A stretch of DNA of 64,000 nucleotides, taken from the NCBI RefSeq assembly GCF_000737765.1, contig NZ_JPRI01000003.1, positions 186,001 to 250,000 on the forward strand, written 5' to 3'. The position numbers and the translations under genes were made by a program. Within the stretch, counting starts at the first letter, position 1. The number at the start of each line of letters is the position of its first letter. Under the pieces are notes generated by a model that ran no database searches, was not told the DNA's origin, and saw nothing but the letters and a program-made list of their open reading frames with translations. The stretch comes from Chryseobacterium vrystaatense (GTDB taxonomy: Bacteria > Bacteroidota > Bacteroidia > Flavobacteriales > Weeksellaceae). Below are positions 16,937 through 28,765 of the stretch, one piece after another.

Positions 16937-17437
16937 TTCTTTTTTCCATTTTCGCAGCTGAGCTCTGAAATTCTTAAACGGTGCTGCGGTATTGATATGT
17001 ATCCATTTCCAGACCGGCCATTTCGCTGGTGTTGTAGCCCATTGCCTCTGTTCAGGAATGAATAAAGTTTCGTGATCAAGACTTTCAATCCACTTTATAA
17101 TTTCATTGACCTGCATCTGTAATAATTCTCTCTGTTGATGAAGGCTGTAGCCCTCATACTTGCTGTAAAAGGATTGATACAAACCTCCCAAATTATTCCA
17201 TTTATATTCTGGTGCCGGAGTTTGTACTTTTAGTCCTTTTTTCTCGTCAGCCTCCCATTGTAATAGGAGGGCAGTCCATCCCAGCTGATACGCTATATTC
17301 TGTGAAGGAGTTTTATCGATTCCAGATTTCAGAAGATCTTTTTTATCTTCAGAGATGTCATCAAGCTCCTGGTCATATAAAAGATGATTCTTCTTTATAG
17401 CTTCAATAAGTTCGGTTTTGTCCTTATACTGTACCAT
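16922..17437 (-). CDS. ClbS/DfsB family four-helix bundle protein
   Basis: 171 residues, all helical by composition. The family features are the N-terminal TELIEAIKKNHLLYDQEL, the central NIAYQLGWTALLLQWE and the C-terminal WKWIHINTAAPFKNFRAQLRKW. Members include ClbS, which protects E. coli from colibactin, and Bacillus DfsB; most have no known role. It is 3 bp downstream of cydB, so it is probably transcribed with cydAB. Confidence 0.85.
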   Translation of the reverse strand: MVQYKDKTELIEAIKKNHLLYDQELDDISEDKKDLLKSGIDKTPSQNIAYQLGWTALLLQWEADEKKGLKVQTPAPEYKWNNLGGLYQSFYSKYEGYSLHQQRELLQMQVNEIIKWIESLDHETLFIPEQRQWATTPAKWPVWKWIHINTAAPFKNFRAQLRKWKKEKGTE

Positions 17438-17440
17438 ATA

Positions 17441-18445
17441 TTACTTTCTCAGTCTGCTGAATGAAGCCATCAGGTAAAACAAAAACGGCAGGATAAACAG
17501 AGAGCCAAGAATCAGAGCCCAACCTAAAGCAGCTATTGTTTTCGGAGGAGCCATATGTGCGAGCAGTGATAGATGCTGTCCGTTTCCAAGTAAAATAATA
17601 TCAGGATTATGCTGATAAGTAGCGGCTACAAGAATCATCACCATCTGAAAGCCTGCCAATGCCCGTACAGGAAGCAGTTTTCGAAGATGAAGAGCGCGAA
17701 GGATCAATCCTAAAGCTACAGTAGCAAAGGAAATTGCCATAACTCCCAACGGTTTAGAAAATACCCACATCACAAGAGGGATATCAGATAGGTAAGCTGT
17801 TAAAAATACAAGCATTCCTGTGATCACAACGAAAATCATCGTTTGTTTTGATTTTTTGATCATCAATGTAAGATCAGCTTTATCGCGGGTTTCTCTTAAT
17901 GAAAAGATAGAAGCCAGATAAGCACATAAGGCTACAGTAAACAGCCCGACCGAAACACCAAACCAGTTTAACCAGCTGAAAATATATAAGTCCGCAAATC
18001 CTACAGCATCAGGATTGATAGAATGAGAAACCGTAGCGGCTGCAATCAATCCTAAGAAAAATGGAGTAAGCAGACTTGCATAGTAAAATATCTGTGTGTA
18101 CACAATCTGCATATTGTCTTTTACGGCATCATAATGTCTGAAGGTAAAAGCTGTTCCTCTCGCAATAATACCTAAAAGCATCAAGACTAAAGGGATATGA
18201 AGGTAAGTGGACATCGTCGTATAAATCTCCGGAAATCCCACAAAAAGAATTACGATTGCAATAATCAGCCACATATGATTAGCCTCCCATACCGGAGCGA
18301 TGGATTCATACATGATTTCCTGGGTTTTATGACGGGCTTTTTTATGCGTGAAAAGTTCTACAATCCCGGCTCCGAAATCAGCACCGCCCAAAATGATATA
18401 GAGGCATATAGAAAGCCATAGAAAACCTATAACAACGTAGATCAT
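17441..18445 (-). CDS. cydB: Cytochrome bd ubiquinol oxidase subunit II
   Basis: 334 residues with about nine hydrophobic segments, partner of CydA in the bd oxidase that reduces oxygen at low concentration. Family segments include LGGADFGAGIVELFT near the N-terminus and the MWLIIAIVILFVGFPEIYTTM helix. Its ATG overlaps the cydA stop as ATGA, so the two are translationally coupled. Confidence 0.94.
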   Translation of the reverse strand: MIYVVIGFLWLSICLYIILGGADFGAGIVELFTHKKARHKTQEIMYESIAPVWEANHMWLIIAIVILFVGFPEIYTTMSTYLHIPLVLMLLGIIARGTAFTFRHYDAVKDNMQIVYTQIFYYASLLTPFFLGLIAAATVSHSINPDAVGFADLYIFSWLNWFGVSVGLFTVALCAYLASIFSLRETRDKADLTLMIKKSKQTMIFVVITGMLVFLTAYLSDIPLVMWVFSKPLGVMAISFATVALGLILRALHLRKLLPVRALAGFQMVMILVAATYQHNPDIILLGNGQHLSLLAHMAPPKTIAALGWALILGSLFILPFLFYLMASFSRLRK

Positions 18446-19785
18446 GATTTTTTGTTTTTATCGTTAAACTGAGGGTCTGTAGGATCGTAAAGTTTGGGTA
18501 CCATCTGGATCTGTCTTCTCAATAGAAAGATAATAATCAGAGATAATGATACAAAAATAGCCGTAAAGAAATAGAAGGAATACTGTATTCCCGGCATAGG
18601 TGTTACGGCATCTACGGTTTTCATAATTCCGTAGATAATCCAGGGCTGTCTTCCAACCTCGGTCACCGTCCATCCGGCTTCAAGGGCAATATACCCGAAA
18701 GGGGTAGCAAACAGAAATGTTTTTAAAAGCCAGTTTTTTTCAAGCCATTCTTTTTTGAAGAAGAAAGCGTACAGATAAACTCCTCCAATACAAATCATGA
18801 CAACACCGAAGAAGATCATAATTTGGAAAGCGTAATGTACGACCGCTACCGGTGGCCATTCGTCTCTTGGGAAATCATTTAATCCTTTTACTTCATGATT
18901 GAAATCATTGCTCACCAGGAAGCTCAGTACTTTAGGGATTTTAATCGCATATTTCACTTCTCCTTTTTCCTGATCAGGAATCCCGCCAATAATAAAGGGT
19001 GCTCCTTTTTCGGTTTCAAAGTGAGCTTCCATGGCAGCCAACTTAATAGGTTGTCTTTCTGCCACAGATTTAGCGGCAACATCACCGCTCAATGGTGCTC
19101 CGAATGCTCCGATCAATGCAAATCCGGCTGCAATTCTGAATGCTTTGGTATGAAATTCTACATTCTTCCTTTTCATTATTAAAAAAGCGTGAACCCCCGC
19201 AACGGCAAATCCTGTAGCACAAAAGGCAGCCACGGTCATATGAAGAGCCTGAGGAAACCAGGCATCATTAAACATCGCTTTAATAGGGTCTATATTTAAA
19301 TACTGTCCGTTGATATAATCAAAACCTGTTGGTGAATTCATCCATGCATTAGCAGCAACGACAAGTATTCCCGAAGCTAATCCGCTTAATCCTACCAAAA
19401 ATCCACAGAACCAATGAAACCATTTATTAAATTTTTCCCAGCCATATAAAAAGAATCCAATGGCAATCGCTTCAATAAAAAACGCTGTTCCCTCAAGTGA
19501 AAAGGGCATTCCGAAGATCGGCCCAGCATGCTTCATAAATCCGGGCCACAGAAGTCCAAGCTCAAAAGATAGCATGGTTCCAGAAACAGCCCCGGTTGCA
19601 AACAGAATAGCAACTCCCTTGCTCCAGGCCTTAGTAAGTCCTTTATAAACTTCATTATTGGTTTTAAGGTATTTCCAGTGAGCAAATGCCATCAGAAAAG
19701 GCATCACCATTCCCACACACGCGAAAATGATATGAAAGCCCAGCGATAAGGCCATCTGCGCGCGGGCTGCAATAAAATCATCCAT
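18442..19785 (-). CDS. cydA: Cytochrome bd ubiquinol oxidase subunit I
   Basis: 447 residues from the ATG at 19785 (MDDFIAARAQMALSLGFH). The frame extends upstream to 19848, but those 21 residues do not fit the family start. Haem-ligand regions are visible: the N-terminal LGFHIIFACVG histidine, LHMTVAAFCATG, and EVGRQPWIIYGIMKT. The periplasmic Q-loop is of the short type. It accepts electrons from menaquinol in this phylum. No small cydX-like frame is visible after cydB. Confidence 0.95.
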   Translation of the reverse strand: MDDFIAARAQMALSLGFHIIFACVGMVMPFLMAFAHWKYLKTNNEVYKGLTKAWSKGVAILFATGAVSGTMLSFELGLLWPGFMKHAGPIFGMPFSLEGTAFFIEAIAIGFFLYGWEKFNKWFHWFCGFLVGLSGLASGILVVAANAWMNSPTGFDYINGQYLNIDPIKAMFNDAWFPQALHMTVAAFCATGFAVAGVHAFLIMKRKNVEFHTKAFRIAAGFALIGAFGAPLSGDVAAKSVAERQPIKLAAMEAHFETEKGAPFIIGGIPDQEKGEVKYAIKIPKVLSFLVSNDFNHEVKGLNDFPRDEWPPVAVVHYAFQIMIFFGVVMICIGGVYLYAFFFKKEWLEKNWLLKTFLFATPFGYIALEAGWTVTEVGRQPWIIYGIMKTVDAVTPMPGIQYSFYFFTAIFVSLSLIIIFLLRRQIQMVPKLYDPTDPQFNDKNKKS

Positions 19786-22239
<2,454 letters not shown>

Positions 22240-22257
22240 TTATTAAAAATATATTAT

Positions 22258-22286
22258 AAAAAGCTTCTATTTAATAGAAGCTTTTT
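22258..22286 (+). terminator. Terminator after gyrB
   Basis: AAAAAGCTTCTAT (22258-22270) pairs perfectly with ATAGAAGCTTTTT (22274-22286), a 13-bp stem with a 3-nt loop and a built-in T-run. Confidence 0.85.
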
Positions 22287-22320
22287 ATATATTTGGTACA
22301 AACCAATAAAAAATAATAAT

Positions 22321-22746
22321 ATGTTAACTCTTTTACAAACAGACCCTTATGAAGGGGTCGATGCAATGTCTGGTGCTGCAGCGGCAGGGCTGGGAATGGG
22401 CTCCATGATATTCGGATTGCTGATTTATATATTTTATGGATACTGTATGTATAAAATATTTCAGAAAGCAGGAAGAGAAGATGCCTGGGCTGCTTTTATC
22501 CCGGTTTACAATATCATCGTAATGCTGGATATTGTGAAAAAACCAATTTGGTGGATCATTTTATTTTTGATTCCTTTGGTTAATATTTATGCATCATGGG
22601 TAGTCAATGACAGATTGGCGAAGGCCTTTGGAAAGGAAACTCCTGTATATACTATTCTTTTGTTTTTCTTTGGATTTATTTTCGTGCCTGTCCTGGCTTT
22701 CAGTAATGATAAGTATGATAGCAGCAGAATTCCAAATGATCAGTAA
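22321..22746 (+). CDS. DUF5684 family small membrane protein
   Basis: 141 residues with three membrane segments (about 24-45, 79-97 and 112-130). The central YKIFQKAGREDAWAAFIPVYNIIVML is the hallmark of the DUF5684 family, whose members are sometimes annotated beside signal peptidase I. No catalytic residues are evident and the function is unknown. It is monocistronic between two terminators. Confidence 0.8.
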   Translation: MLTLLQTDPYEGVDAMSGAAAAGLGMGSMIFGLLIYIFYGYCMYKIFQKAGREDAWAAFIPVYNIIVMLDIVKKPIWWIILFLIPLVNIYASWVVNDRLAKAFGKETPVYTILLFFFGFIFVPVLAFSNDKYDSSRIPNDQ

Positions 22747-22764
22747 CCATAAAAAAAAGATATT

Positions 22765-22790
22765 AAAAGACTTCAGAAATGGAGTCTTTT
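22765..22790 (+). terminator. Terminator after the DUF5684 gene
   Basis: AAAAGACTTC pairs with GGAGTCTTTT (one G-U) around AGAAAT, followed by more T. Confidence 0.8.
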
Positions 22791-22978
22791 TTTTATGCTA
22801 TATTTCAATTACAAAAACATTCATGTAAGAAAGAAAATTTTCTGAAAATTACAAAATATCCATATTTGGAGATATAAATTGTTAAAACCCTAACATAAAA
22901 AGATTTCTTTAATGGAAGCTTTTCCGTCATATCACTATTTGTGTTAAAATAAAAAATTAACAGTTATTAAGATTTTAT

Positions 22979-22986
22979 TATTTTTG
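22979..22986 (+). promoter_or_regulatory. Probable -7 box TATTTTTG of the DUF3857 cassette
   Basis: TATTTTTG fits TAnnTTTG, 17 bp upstream of the first ATG at 23003. No similar box and no terminator is seen between the four following genes, so they probably form one transcript. Confidence 0.6.
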
Positions 22987-23002
22987 TCCAATTTTAATAA
23001 CC

Positions 23003-24898
23003 ATGATGAAAATTTTAATTATAGGAGCTTTATCTACCGCCTCTATATATTTCGCACAAAACTATCCTGTTTCTGCTATTCCCGAAAACTTAAAGAAAAA
23101 TGCAAGCGTCGTTATTCGGAAAGAAACGACAGCTATAGCAATTAATAAAATTGATGATATTGTCTATAAAAAATCATCGGTAATCACCCTTCTAAATAAA
23201 GATGCCGTTGGTTATTCTATTCCAAGAATAGCTTACGGAAAAGGAAATAGCGTGTCGGGTGTAAAAGTGGTTATCTATGATGAGAAAGGAGCAAAAGTAA
23301 AATCATATTCTAAAAGTGATTTTACCGACATTGCAGCTAATCCGCAGGGCACATTTTATTCTGATAACCGTATGCTTGTCCTTCCATATGATTATTCAAA
23401 TTTTCCTTATACTGTAGAATTCAGTTATGAAATAGGTGACGAAAATACGGTATTCATTCCTGACTATACACCATTTTATGAAAATAATGTTTCTTTACAG
23501 GAAAGTACTTTTAGTATAATCAATAAGTCGGGGATTAATCTCCGTACAAAAATATATGAATCACCTTTCGGTTATGCAACTGTCAATACAAAAACTGAAA
23601 ATGACAGTCGATTTTATTCTTTCCAGAATATTGCTGCAATCGATACAAAAGACCTTGCTCCGAGTCCTCAGAAAATACTTCCTAAGGTGAGTTTTTCTCT
23701 TGATCACTTTAATCTTGTAGGCAAAAAGGGGAGTATTACTTCATGGCAGGATTTTGGAAAATGGTATTATGACAATCTGCTGAATCCTGTTTCAGTTTCT
23801 ACACCTCAAATCAAAGCTGAAATTGCATCATTAAATTTATCAGGAACTACGGAAGAAAAAGTTAAAAAGATCTACCAATATATGCAAAGCAAAACCAGGT
23901 ATATTTTTGTGGCTCTGGGAATTGGTGGATGGCAGCCAATGCTTCCTGATGAGGTACAGAAAAAAGGTTACGGAGACTGTAAAGGCTTGAGCAATTATAT
24001 GAGAACACTTTTAACTGAAGCCGGGATTCAATCATACTATGCTATCATTAATTCTAATTCTTCACCAGTCAGTTTTGATAAAGATTTTCCTAAAATGGCA
24101 GGAAATCACGTCATTCTTGTAATTCCTACCGAAAAAGGTAATATCTGGTTGGAGAACACTTCTCAGGAAATCGCTTTTAATCATTTGAGCTTCAGTACAA
24201 CAGACAGAAATGTGTTGGCTGTAAAATCCGATGGGATAGAAATAATGCAGACTCCCAGTTATTCTGCGGAGCAAAATACAGGAATTCAGCATATTGATAT
24301 TCAATTAAATACTGATAAAACGGTTTCAGGAAAAGCAAAACTTTCTTATAAGGGCAGTCAGTATGATTTTAATCTTATCTATCTTATGCTTCCGGAAAAA
24401 GATAAAATAGATTTTATGAAGAAGAGGCTTTCCACTCTCAACATTGAAAATCTGGATATTAAAAGTATTACAAACAATAAAGATCAGGGGATTATTGATC
24501 TTGATATAGACTTTAAAGCTTCCAATTATTCAAAAATGCTGGGGGAGGGATATATCTTCCGTGCTGTCCCGATTTATAATGATGTATTTTATCAGGAAGA
24601 AGAAAATAGAAAACTCCCTTTTGAAAGTAAGCTTTCCTATCAGGATGAGTACCATATTGCCTATCAGGTTCCTGCTAATTATTTTATAGAGGAGATTCCC
24701 AAAGATGTAAGTCTTAATTCTGAATTCGGAACCTACAGCATTTCCTTTGTAAAGGAAGACGGGAAACTGCTGGTAAAGCGGACTATAAAAATCAATAAGG
24801 GATTGTATTCCAAAGAAAAATATAATGAGTACATCGTTTTCAGAAAAAAGATCCTTAATTCTGATAATTCAAAAATTTTAATAACTAAAAAATCATAA
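23003..24898 (+). CDS. Exported DUF3857/transglutaminase-like protein A
   Basis: 631 residues. A signal peptide (about 1-19, IYFAQ) is followed by an N-terminal DUF3857-like beta domain (about 20-230), a transglutaminase/protease-like domain (about 270-400) and a C-terminal beta domain (about 420-630). The catalytic Cys is present in KGYGDCKGLSNYM, and the His is probably in GNHVILVIPTEKG. The third position reads WLENTSQ rather than a plain Asp, which I remember as usual in this family. Substrate unknown; these proteins act in the periplasm or at the surface. It is gene A of an A-B-A'-B' tandem array. Confidence 0.85.
   Translation: MMKILIIGALSTASIYFAQNYPVSAIPENLKKNASVVIRKETTAIAINKIDDIVYKKSSVITLLNKDAVGYSIPRIAYGKGNSVSGVKVVIYDEKGAKVKSYSKSDFTDIAANPQGTFYSDNRMLVLPYDYSNFPYTVEFSYEIGDENTVFIPDYTPFYENNVSLQESTFSIINKSGINLRTKIYESPFGYATVNTKTENDSRFYSFQNIAAIDTKDLAPSPQKILPKVSFSLDHFNLVGKKGSITSWQDFGKWYYDNLLNPVSVSTPQIKAEIASLNLSGTTEEKVKKIYQYMQSKTRYIFVALGIGGWQPMLPDEVQKKGYGDCKGLSNYMRTLLTEAGIQSYYAIINSNSSPVSFDKDFPKMAGNHVILVIPTEKGNIWLENTSQEIAFNHLSFSTTDRNVLAVKSDGIEIMQTPSYSAEQNTGIQHIDIQLNTDKTVSGKAKLSYKGSQYDFNLIYLMLPEKDKIDFMKKRLSTLNIENLDIKSITNNKDQGIIDLDIDFKASNYSKMLGEGYIFRAVPIYNDVFYQEEENRKLPFESKLSYQDEYHIAYQVPANYFIEEIPKDVSLNSEFGTYSISFVKEDGKLLVKRTIKINKGLYSKEKYNEYIVFRKKILNSDNSKILITKKS
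23028..23104 (+). repeat. 77-bp near-identical patch shared with the paralogue at 26890
   Basis: Bases 23028-23104 and 26890-26966 match at 76 of 77 positions (C at 23083, T at 26945). They encode the end of the signal peptide and the first 20 or so mature residues (from ALSTASIYFAQNYPVSAIPE onward). The genes are much less alike on both sides. Confidence 0.9.
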
Positions 24899-24909
24899 TA
24901 AACAAAGTG

Positions 24910-26844
24910 ATGAAAAACTTCGTAACCACAAATAAACTCAATGTAGCTGTATGTTGTTTAGCATTTAATGTATTATCTGCACAGCATAAATTTCTTGTTC
25001 AACCAGCTTTTGAGGAAACAGATTTAAGAAAAGAAAATTCTCTTATAGAAAAGACTGCACCTGCGGAAATATTGTACCGAAGCGTACGATTTAATGTTTT
25101 GAGAGATTTTTCTGTTGAAAAAGAGTATTATTCAAAAATTAAAATATTTAATAAAGATAAGGCTGAAGATTGGCTGAATATAGAAATTCCTGTACAGACT
25201 GGAGAGTCCCTCGATAAATATGATGTTAAGGTTTATAATATTTCCAACGGAAAAGTTGAAAAAATTTCAATTGATAAAAAAGATCAGCTGAAAGAGAACT
25301 TTGTTAAGGGACTTAAATTTTATAAAGTGGCAGTACCTAATATTTTAGATGGATCTGTTATTGAATACAGTTATAGAATTACAACCAACAATGTATTTGG
25401 TCTTACCCATTATCTGGAGCAGAATATTCCGGTAGTTTACCAGGAATATAATCTTGAATATCCTGACTCTTTAGCTTATTTTTTTGATAATACAGGTAAT
25501 GCTATTGTACCAAAGCATCAGGTTGCTACTACGGAAAGCAGAATGGGAGCTTTATACAACATCTATAGATTTGGGTATGAAAATATGAAACCTATCCGAA
25601 AAGAACTTTTTACGAAAGATATGAACAGATTCCGGGGAAAAATAAAACCGGAATTAAAGAAATTTACGACAAAGTACTTCTCTTATGAAGAAATAACGGA
25701 TTGGAATACGGCTGCAAAAAAGCTTGACGAGATAGATAATTTTGGAGGATATTTGAAGAGTAATGTAAAAGATATTGTTCCAGAAAATATCAAAACATAT
25801 TACGAACCTTCAGAAAGAGCGAATAAAATTTTTGGTTTTGTAAAAGACAACTACAAATGGAACAGAAAGGATGGAATATTTGCTGAGCAGACAGTCAAGC
25901 AGCTGGTTAAAACAAAATCTGGTAGTGGTGCTGATATTAACCTGCTTCTGATTATGCTCTTAAGAAATGCTGGAATTGAAGCAAATCCTTTGTTGATTTC
26001 TACTGTTGATAATGGGATTTTAAATATTGTCGCTCCAAACATCGGTAATTTAAACTTCGTGCTTGCATCTGCTAAAATTAATAACAAAATGTATATTTAT
26101 GATGCAACATCCTTTAATTCTAAAGCTGATCTCCTGCCAGAGAGAGACTGGAATGATTTCGGGATTTTGCTTGAAAAAGATAAAGGAATTACCTTATCTC
26201 TTAAAAATACCAATGTAAGTAAAAAAGAACAAACCATTAAAGCCAGCTTAGATATAGAGAATTCTATAGTGAAAGGGACATTTTCTCAAAAAGATAACGG
26301 AATGTATGGAATCGAATCCTATGATGAATTTGATATCAATAAAGATAAATACAACGAATCCTTTAAGTCAAAATATGGTGCAGAGATGAAAGATGTAGAA
26401 TCCAAAGTGCTTCAGAATGGTGATTTTGAAACTCAGATGAAATTCTCAGGTAATAGCTTAATCGATGTTGTGGGAAGTAAGATTGTAATGAATCCTCTTC
26501 TGTTTCTTAATAAAGAGAATGAGCTATTTGATCAGACAGAAGCCAGGAAGCACCAGATTGATTTTATTTCTGCATTTGACAAAGAAAAAAGAGTAGAATT
26601 GGAAATACCAGAAAATTATAAAGTGGTAAGTATTCCTAAGGATAAAAAAATCAGAACTGATGATAAAGAAATATCCTATTCGTATAAAGTAGAAACTGTA
26701 GGCAATAAACTCATTATTACATCCAAGATAAGTACTGCGAACAATACTTATCCAAAAGAATATTATCCCGTCTTTAAACAGATATGGAAAGTGATTTCTG
26801 ATTCTGAAAATCAGGTTGTTAGCTTAGAAAAGAAAGAAGGGTGA
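24910..26844 (+). CDS. Exported DUF3857/transglutaminase-fold protein B, Cys-less
   Basis: 644 residues with a signal peptide ending LSAQ, a DUF3857-like N-terminal domain and a transglutaminase-like fold in the second half. Where protein A has GDCKG, this protein has KSGSGADINLLLIMLLRNAG: the catalytic Cys is missing, so it is probably a non-catalytic member. The later motif YIYDATS preserves the Asp position. The start is the ATG at 24910, 3 bp after a GTG. It begins 11 bp after gene A, and the next gene starts 20 bp after its stop. Confidence 0.82.
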   Translation: MKNFVTTNKLNVAVCCLAFNVLSAQHKFLVQPAFEETDLRKENSLIEKTAPAEILYRSVRFNVLRDFSVEKEYYSKIKIFNKDKAEDWLNIEIPVQTGESLDKYDVKVYNISNGKVEKISIDKKDQLKENFVKGLKFYKVAVPNILDGSVIEYSYRITTNNVFGLTHYLEQNIPVVYQEYNLEYPDSLAYFFDNTGNAIVPKHQVATTESRMGALYNIYRFGYENMKPIRKELFTKDMNRFRGKIKPELKKFTTKYFSYEEITDWNTAAKKLDEIDNFGGYLKSNVKDIVPENIKTYYEPSERANKIFGFVKDNYKWNRKDGIFAEQTVKQLVKTKSGSGADINLLLIMLLRNAGIEANPLLISTVDNGILNIVAPNIGNLNFVLASAKINNKMYIYDATSFNSKADLLPERDWNDFGILLEKDKGITLSLKNTNVSKKEQTIKASLDIENSIVKGTFSQKDNGMYGIESYDEFDINKDKYNESFKSKYGAEMKDVESKVLQNGDFETQMKFSGNSLIDVVGSKIVMNPLLFLNKENELFDQTEARKHQIDFISAFDKEKRVELEIPENYKVVSIPKDKKIRTDDKEISYSYKVETVGNKLIITSKISTANNTYPKEYYPVFKQIWKVISDSENQVVSLEKKEG

Positions 26845-26864
26845 AATTTTTATTAATAAAACAA

Positions 26865-28757
26865 ATGACAAAACTTTTGATTCTTGGCGCTTTATCTACC
26901 GCCTCTATATATTTCGCACAAAACTATCCTGTTTCTGCTATTCCTGAAAACTTAAAGAAAAATGCAGATGTCGTCATCAGAAGGGATTTTACGACCATCT
27001 TAATTAATAAGATTGATGAAATTAAATATCAGTATAATACCGTAACAACAGTTTTAAACAAAGACGGTGATTCTAAAGCACAGGTATATATTCCCTATAA
27101 AAAAGGGGATAATATTTCTGATGTAAAAGTTACTGTTTATGATGAATCCGGAAAGAAAGTAAAAAGCTTTTCAAAATCCGATTTTGGGGACTTTGCCAAT
27201 AATACTCAGGGGGTCTTTTATTCAGACAGAAGGGTTTTGGCATTATCATATACTTCTGCTTATTATCCTTATACGATTGAATTTTCCTATCAGAAAACAG
27301 ATGAGAATACCATTTTCATTCCTGATTTTGTACCATTTGCGTCAAAAAATATTTCTTTGGTACAGTCCCAGTTTAAAATAATCAACAAATCAGGGATTGA
27401 TCTTAAAACAAAGACTTATCCGTCAAAATATAATTACACCTCAGTTTCCGAAGCTGATAATGGAAATGAAAAGGTTTATTCTTACACGAGTGTTCCTGCA
27501 ATAAATGATGTACTGATGCTTCCTCAGCCAGAAAAAATACTGCCTAAAGTAAGTTTTGCCTTGACCCAGTTCAATTTAGAAGGAAAACGGGGAACCTTGA
27601 ATAGCTGGGCAGATTTCGGCACCTGGTATTATACCAACCTTGTAGAACCTGTGTCCGTATCTACTCCCGCTATTAAGGCAGAAGTGGCTGCTCTGAAATT
27701 AGAAGGTTCAACAGAGGAGAAAGTAAAAAAACTTTACCAGTATATGCAGTCAAAAACCAGATATATATTTGTAGGATTGGGGATTGGTGGATGGCTTCCC
27801 ATGCTTCCGGATGAAGTTCAGAAAAAAGGATATGGAGACTGTAAAGGACTTACCAATTACATGAAAACTTTGCTGAACGAGGCTGGTATTCCATCTCATT
27901 ACTGTGTGATCAATTCAGGCACATCCCAGATTTCATTTGATCCGGACTTTCCTTTAATGGGAGGAAACCATGCTATTCTGATGGTGCCAACTGAAAAAGG
28001 AAATATCTGGCTGGAAAATACATCTCAGCAAGTAGCTTTTAATCACCTGATCGATGGTACTACAGACAGAAATGTTCTGGCAGTTACCAAAAAAGGAATT
28101 GAATTGATCAATACACCTACCTATGCCGCCGAACAAAACAGAGAAAAACAGATCTTAAAAATTAACCTTGTAGAGGATAACAGTATCAATGGAGAGATAC
28201 AGTTTGCCTATACCGGTAGTCAGTATGATAATAATTTGTCTTATAATTATTTATCTCCAAAGGAACGAATTGAAATCTTGAAAAAGAGATTTGATGTTCT
28301 GAATTTTGCTAAAGTGGAAATGAAAGATTTTGTGAATGATAAAGATAATGCCGTCATAAAGTTTAGTATAGATTTTAAAGCAGATAATTATTCAAAAACA
28401 GCAGGTGAAAGTTTGATTTTCAGAGCTGTACCTATTTTTACGAATAATTATTATAAATCAGATGACAGCAGAGAACTTCCATTTGAGATAGGACAGTCTT
28501 TTGAAGATGAATATGAAATTAATTTTTCTGTTCCAAAAAATTATAAAATTGACGAAGTTCCACAGAATATGATTGTGAATTCAGAATTTGGAACCTATAC
28601 ACTGAATTTTGTTAAAAGTGGTGATTTACTAAAAGTTACACGGTTTATTAAAGTGAATAGAGGCATATTTCCAAAAGATAAATACAACGAGTATGTCAGT
28701 TTTCGAAAAAAGACATTAAATGGAGATAACTCTAAGATCTTATTGACTAAAATTTAA
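26865..28757 (+). CDS. Exported DUF3857/transglutaminase-like protein A' (paralogue of A)
   Basis: 630 residues, collinear with protein A over its full length, with clearly related but diverged sequence. The signal peptide and mature N-terminus are almost identical in DNA to A (26890-26966). Cys is kept in KGYGDCKGLTNYM, His in GGNHAILMVPTEKG, and WLENTSQ matches A. The ATG at 26865 is preferred over a GTG at 26841 that overlaps the previous stop codon. It is the third gene of the duplicated cassette and is probably catalytically competent like A. Confidence 0.85.
   Translation: MTKLLILGALSTASIYFAQNYPVSAIPENLKKNADVVIRRDFTTILINKIDEIKYQYNTVTTVLNKDGDSKAQVYIPYKKGDNISDVKVTVYDESGKKVKSFSKSDFGDFANNTQGVFYSDRRVLALSYTSAYYPYTIEFSYQKTDENTIFIPDFVPFASKNISLVQSQFKIINKSGIDLKTKTYPSKYNYTSVSEADNGNEKVYSYTSVPAINDVLMLPQPEKILPKVSFALTQFNLEGKRGTLNSWADFGTWYYTNLVEPVSVSTPAIKAEVAALKLEGSTEEKVKKLYQYMQSKTRYIFVGLGIGGWLPMLPDEVQKKGYGDCKGLTNYMKTLLNEAGIPSHYCVINSGTSQISFDPDFPLMGGNHAILMVPTEKGNIWLENTSQQVAFNHLIDGTTDRNVLAVTKKGIELINTPTYAAEQNREKQILKINLVEDNSINGEIQFAYTGSQYDNNLSYNYLSPKERIEILKKRFDVLNFAKVEMKDFVNDKDNAVIKFSIDFKADNYSKTAGESLIFRAVPIFTNNYYKSDDSRELPFEIGQSFEDEYEINFSVPKNYKIDEVPQNMIVNSEFGTYTLNFVKSGDLLKVTRFIKVNRGIFPKDKYNEYVSFRKKTLNGDNSKILLTKI
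26890..26966 (+). repeat. 77-bp near-identical patch, second copy
   Basis: Partner of 23028-23104, with one mismatch in 77. It covers the signal-peptide and mature-start region of gene A'. Confidence 0.9.
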
Positions 28758-28765
28758 ACATAAGT

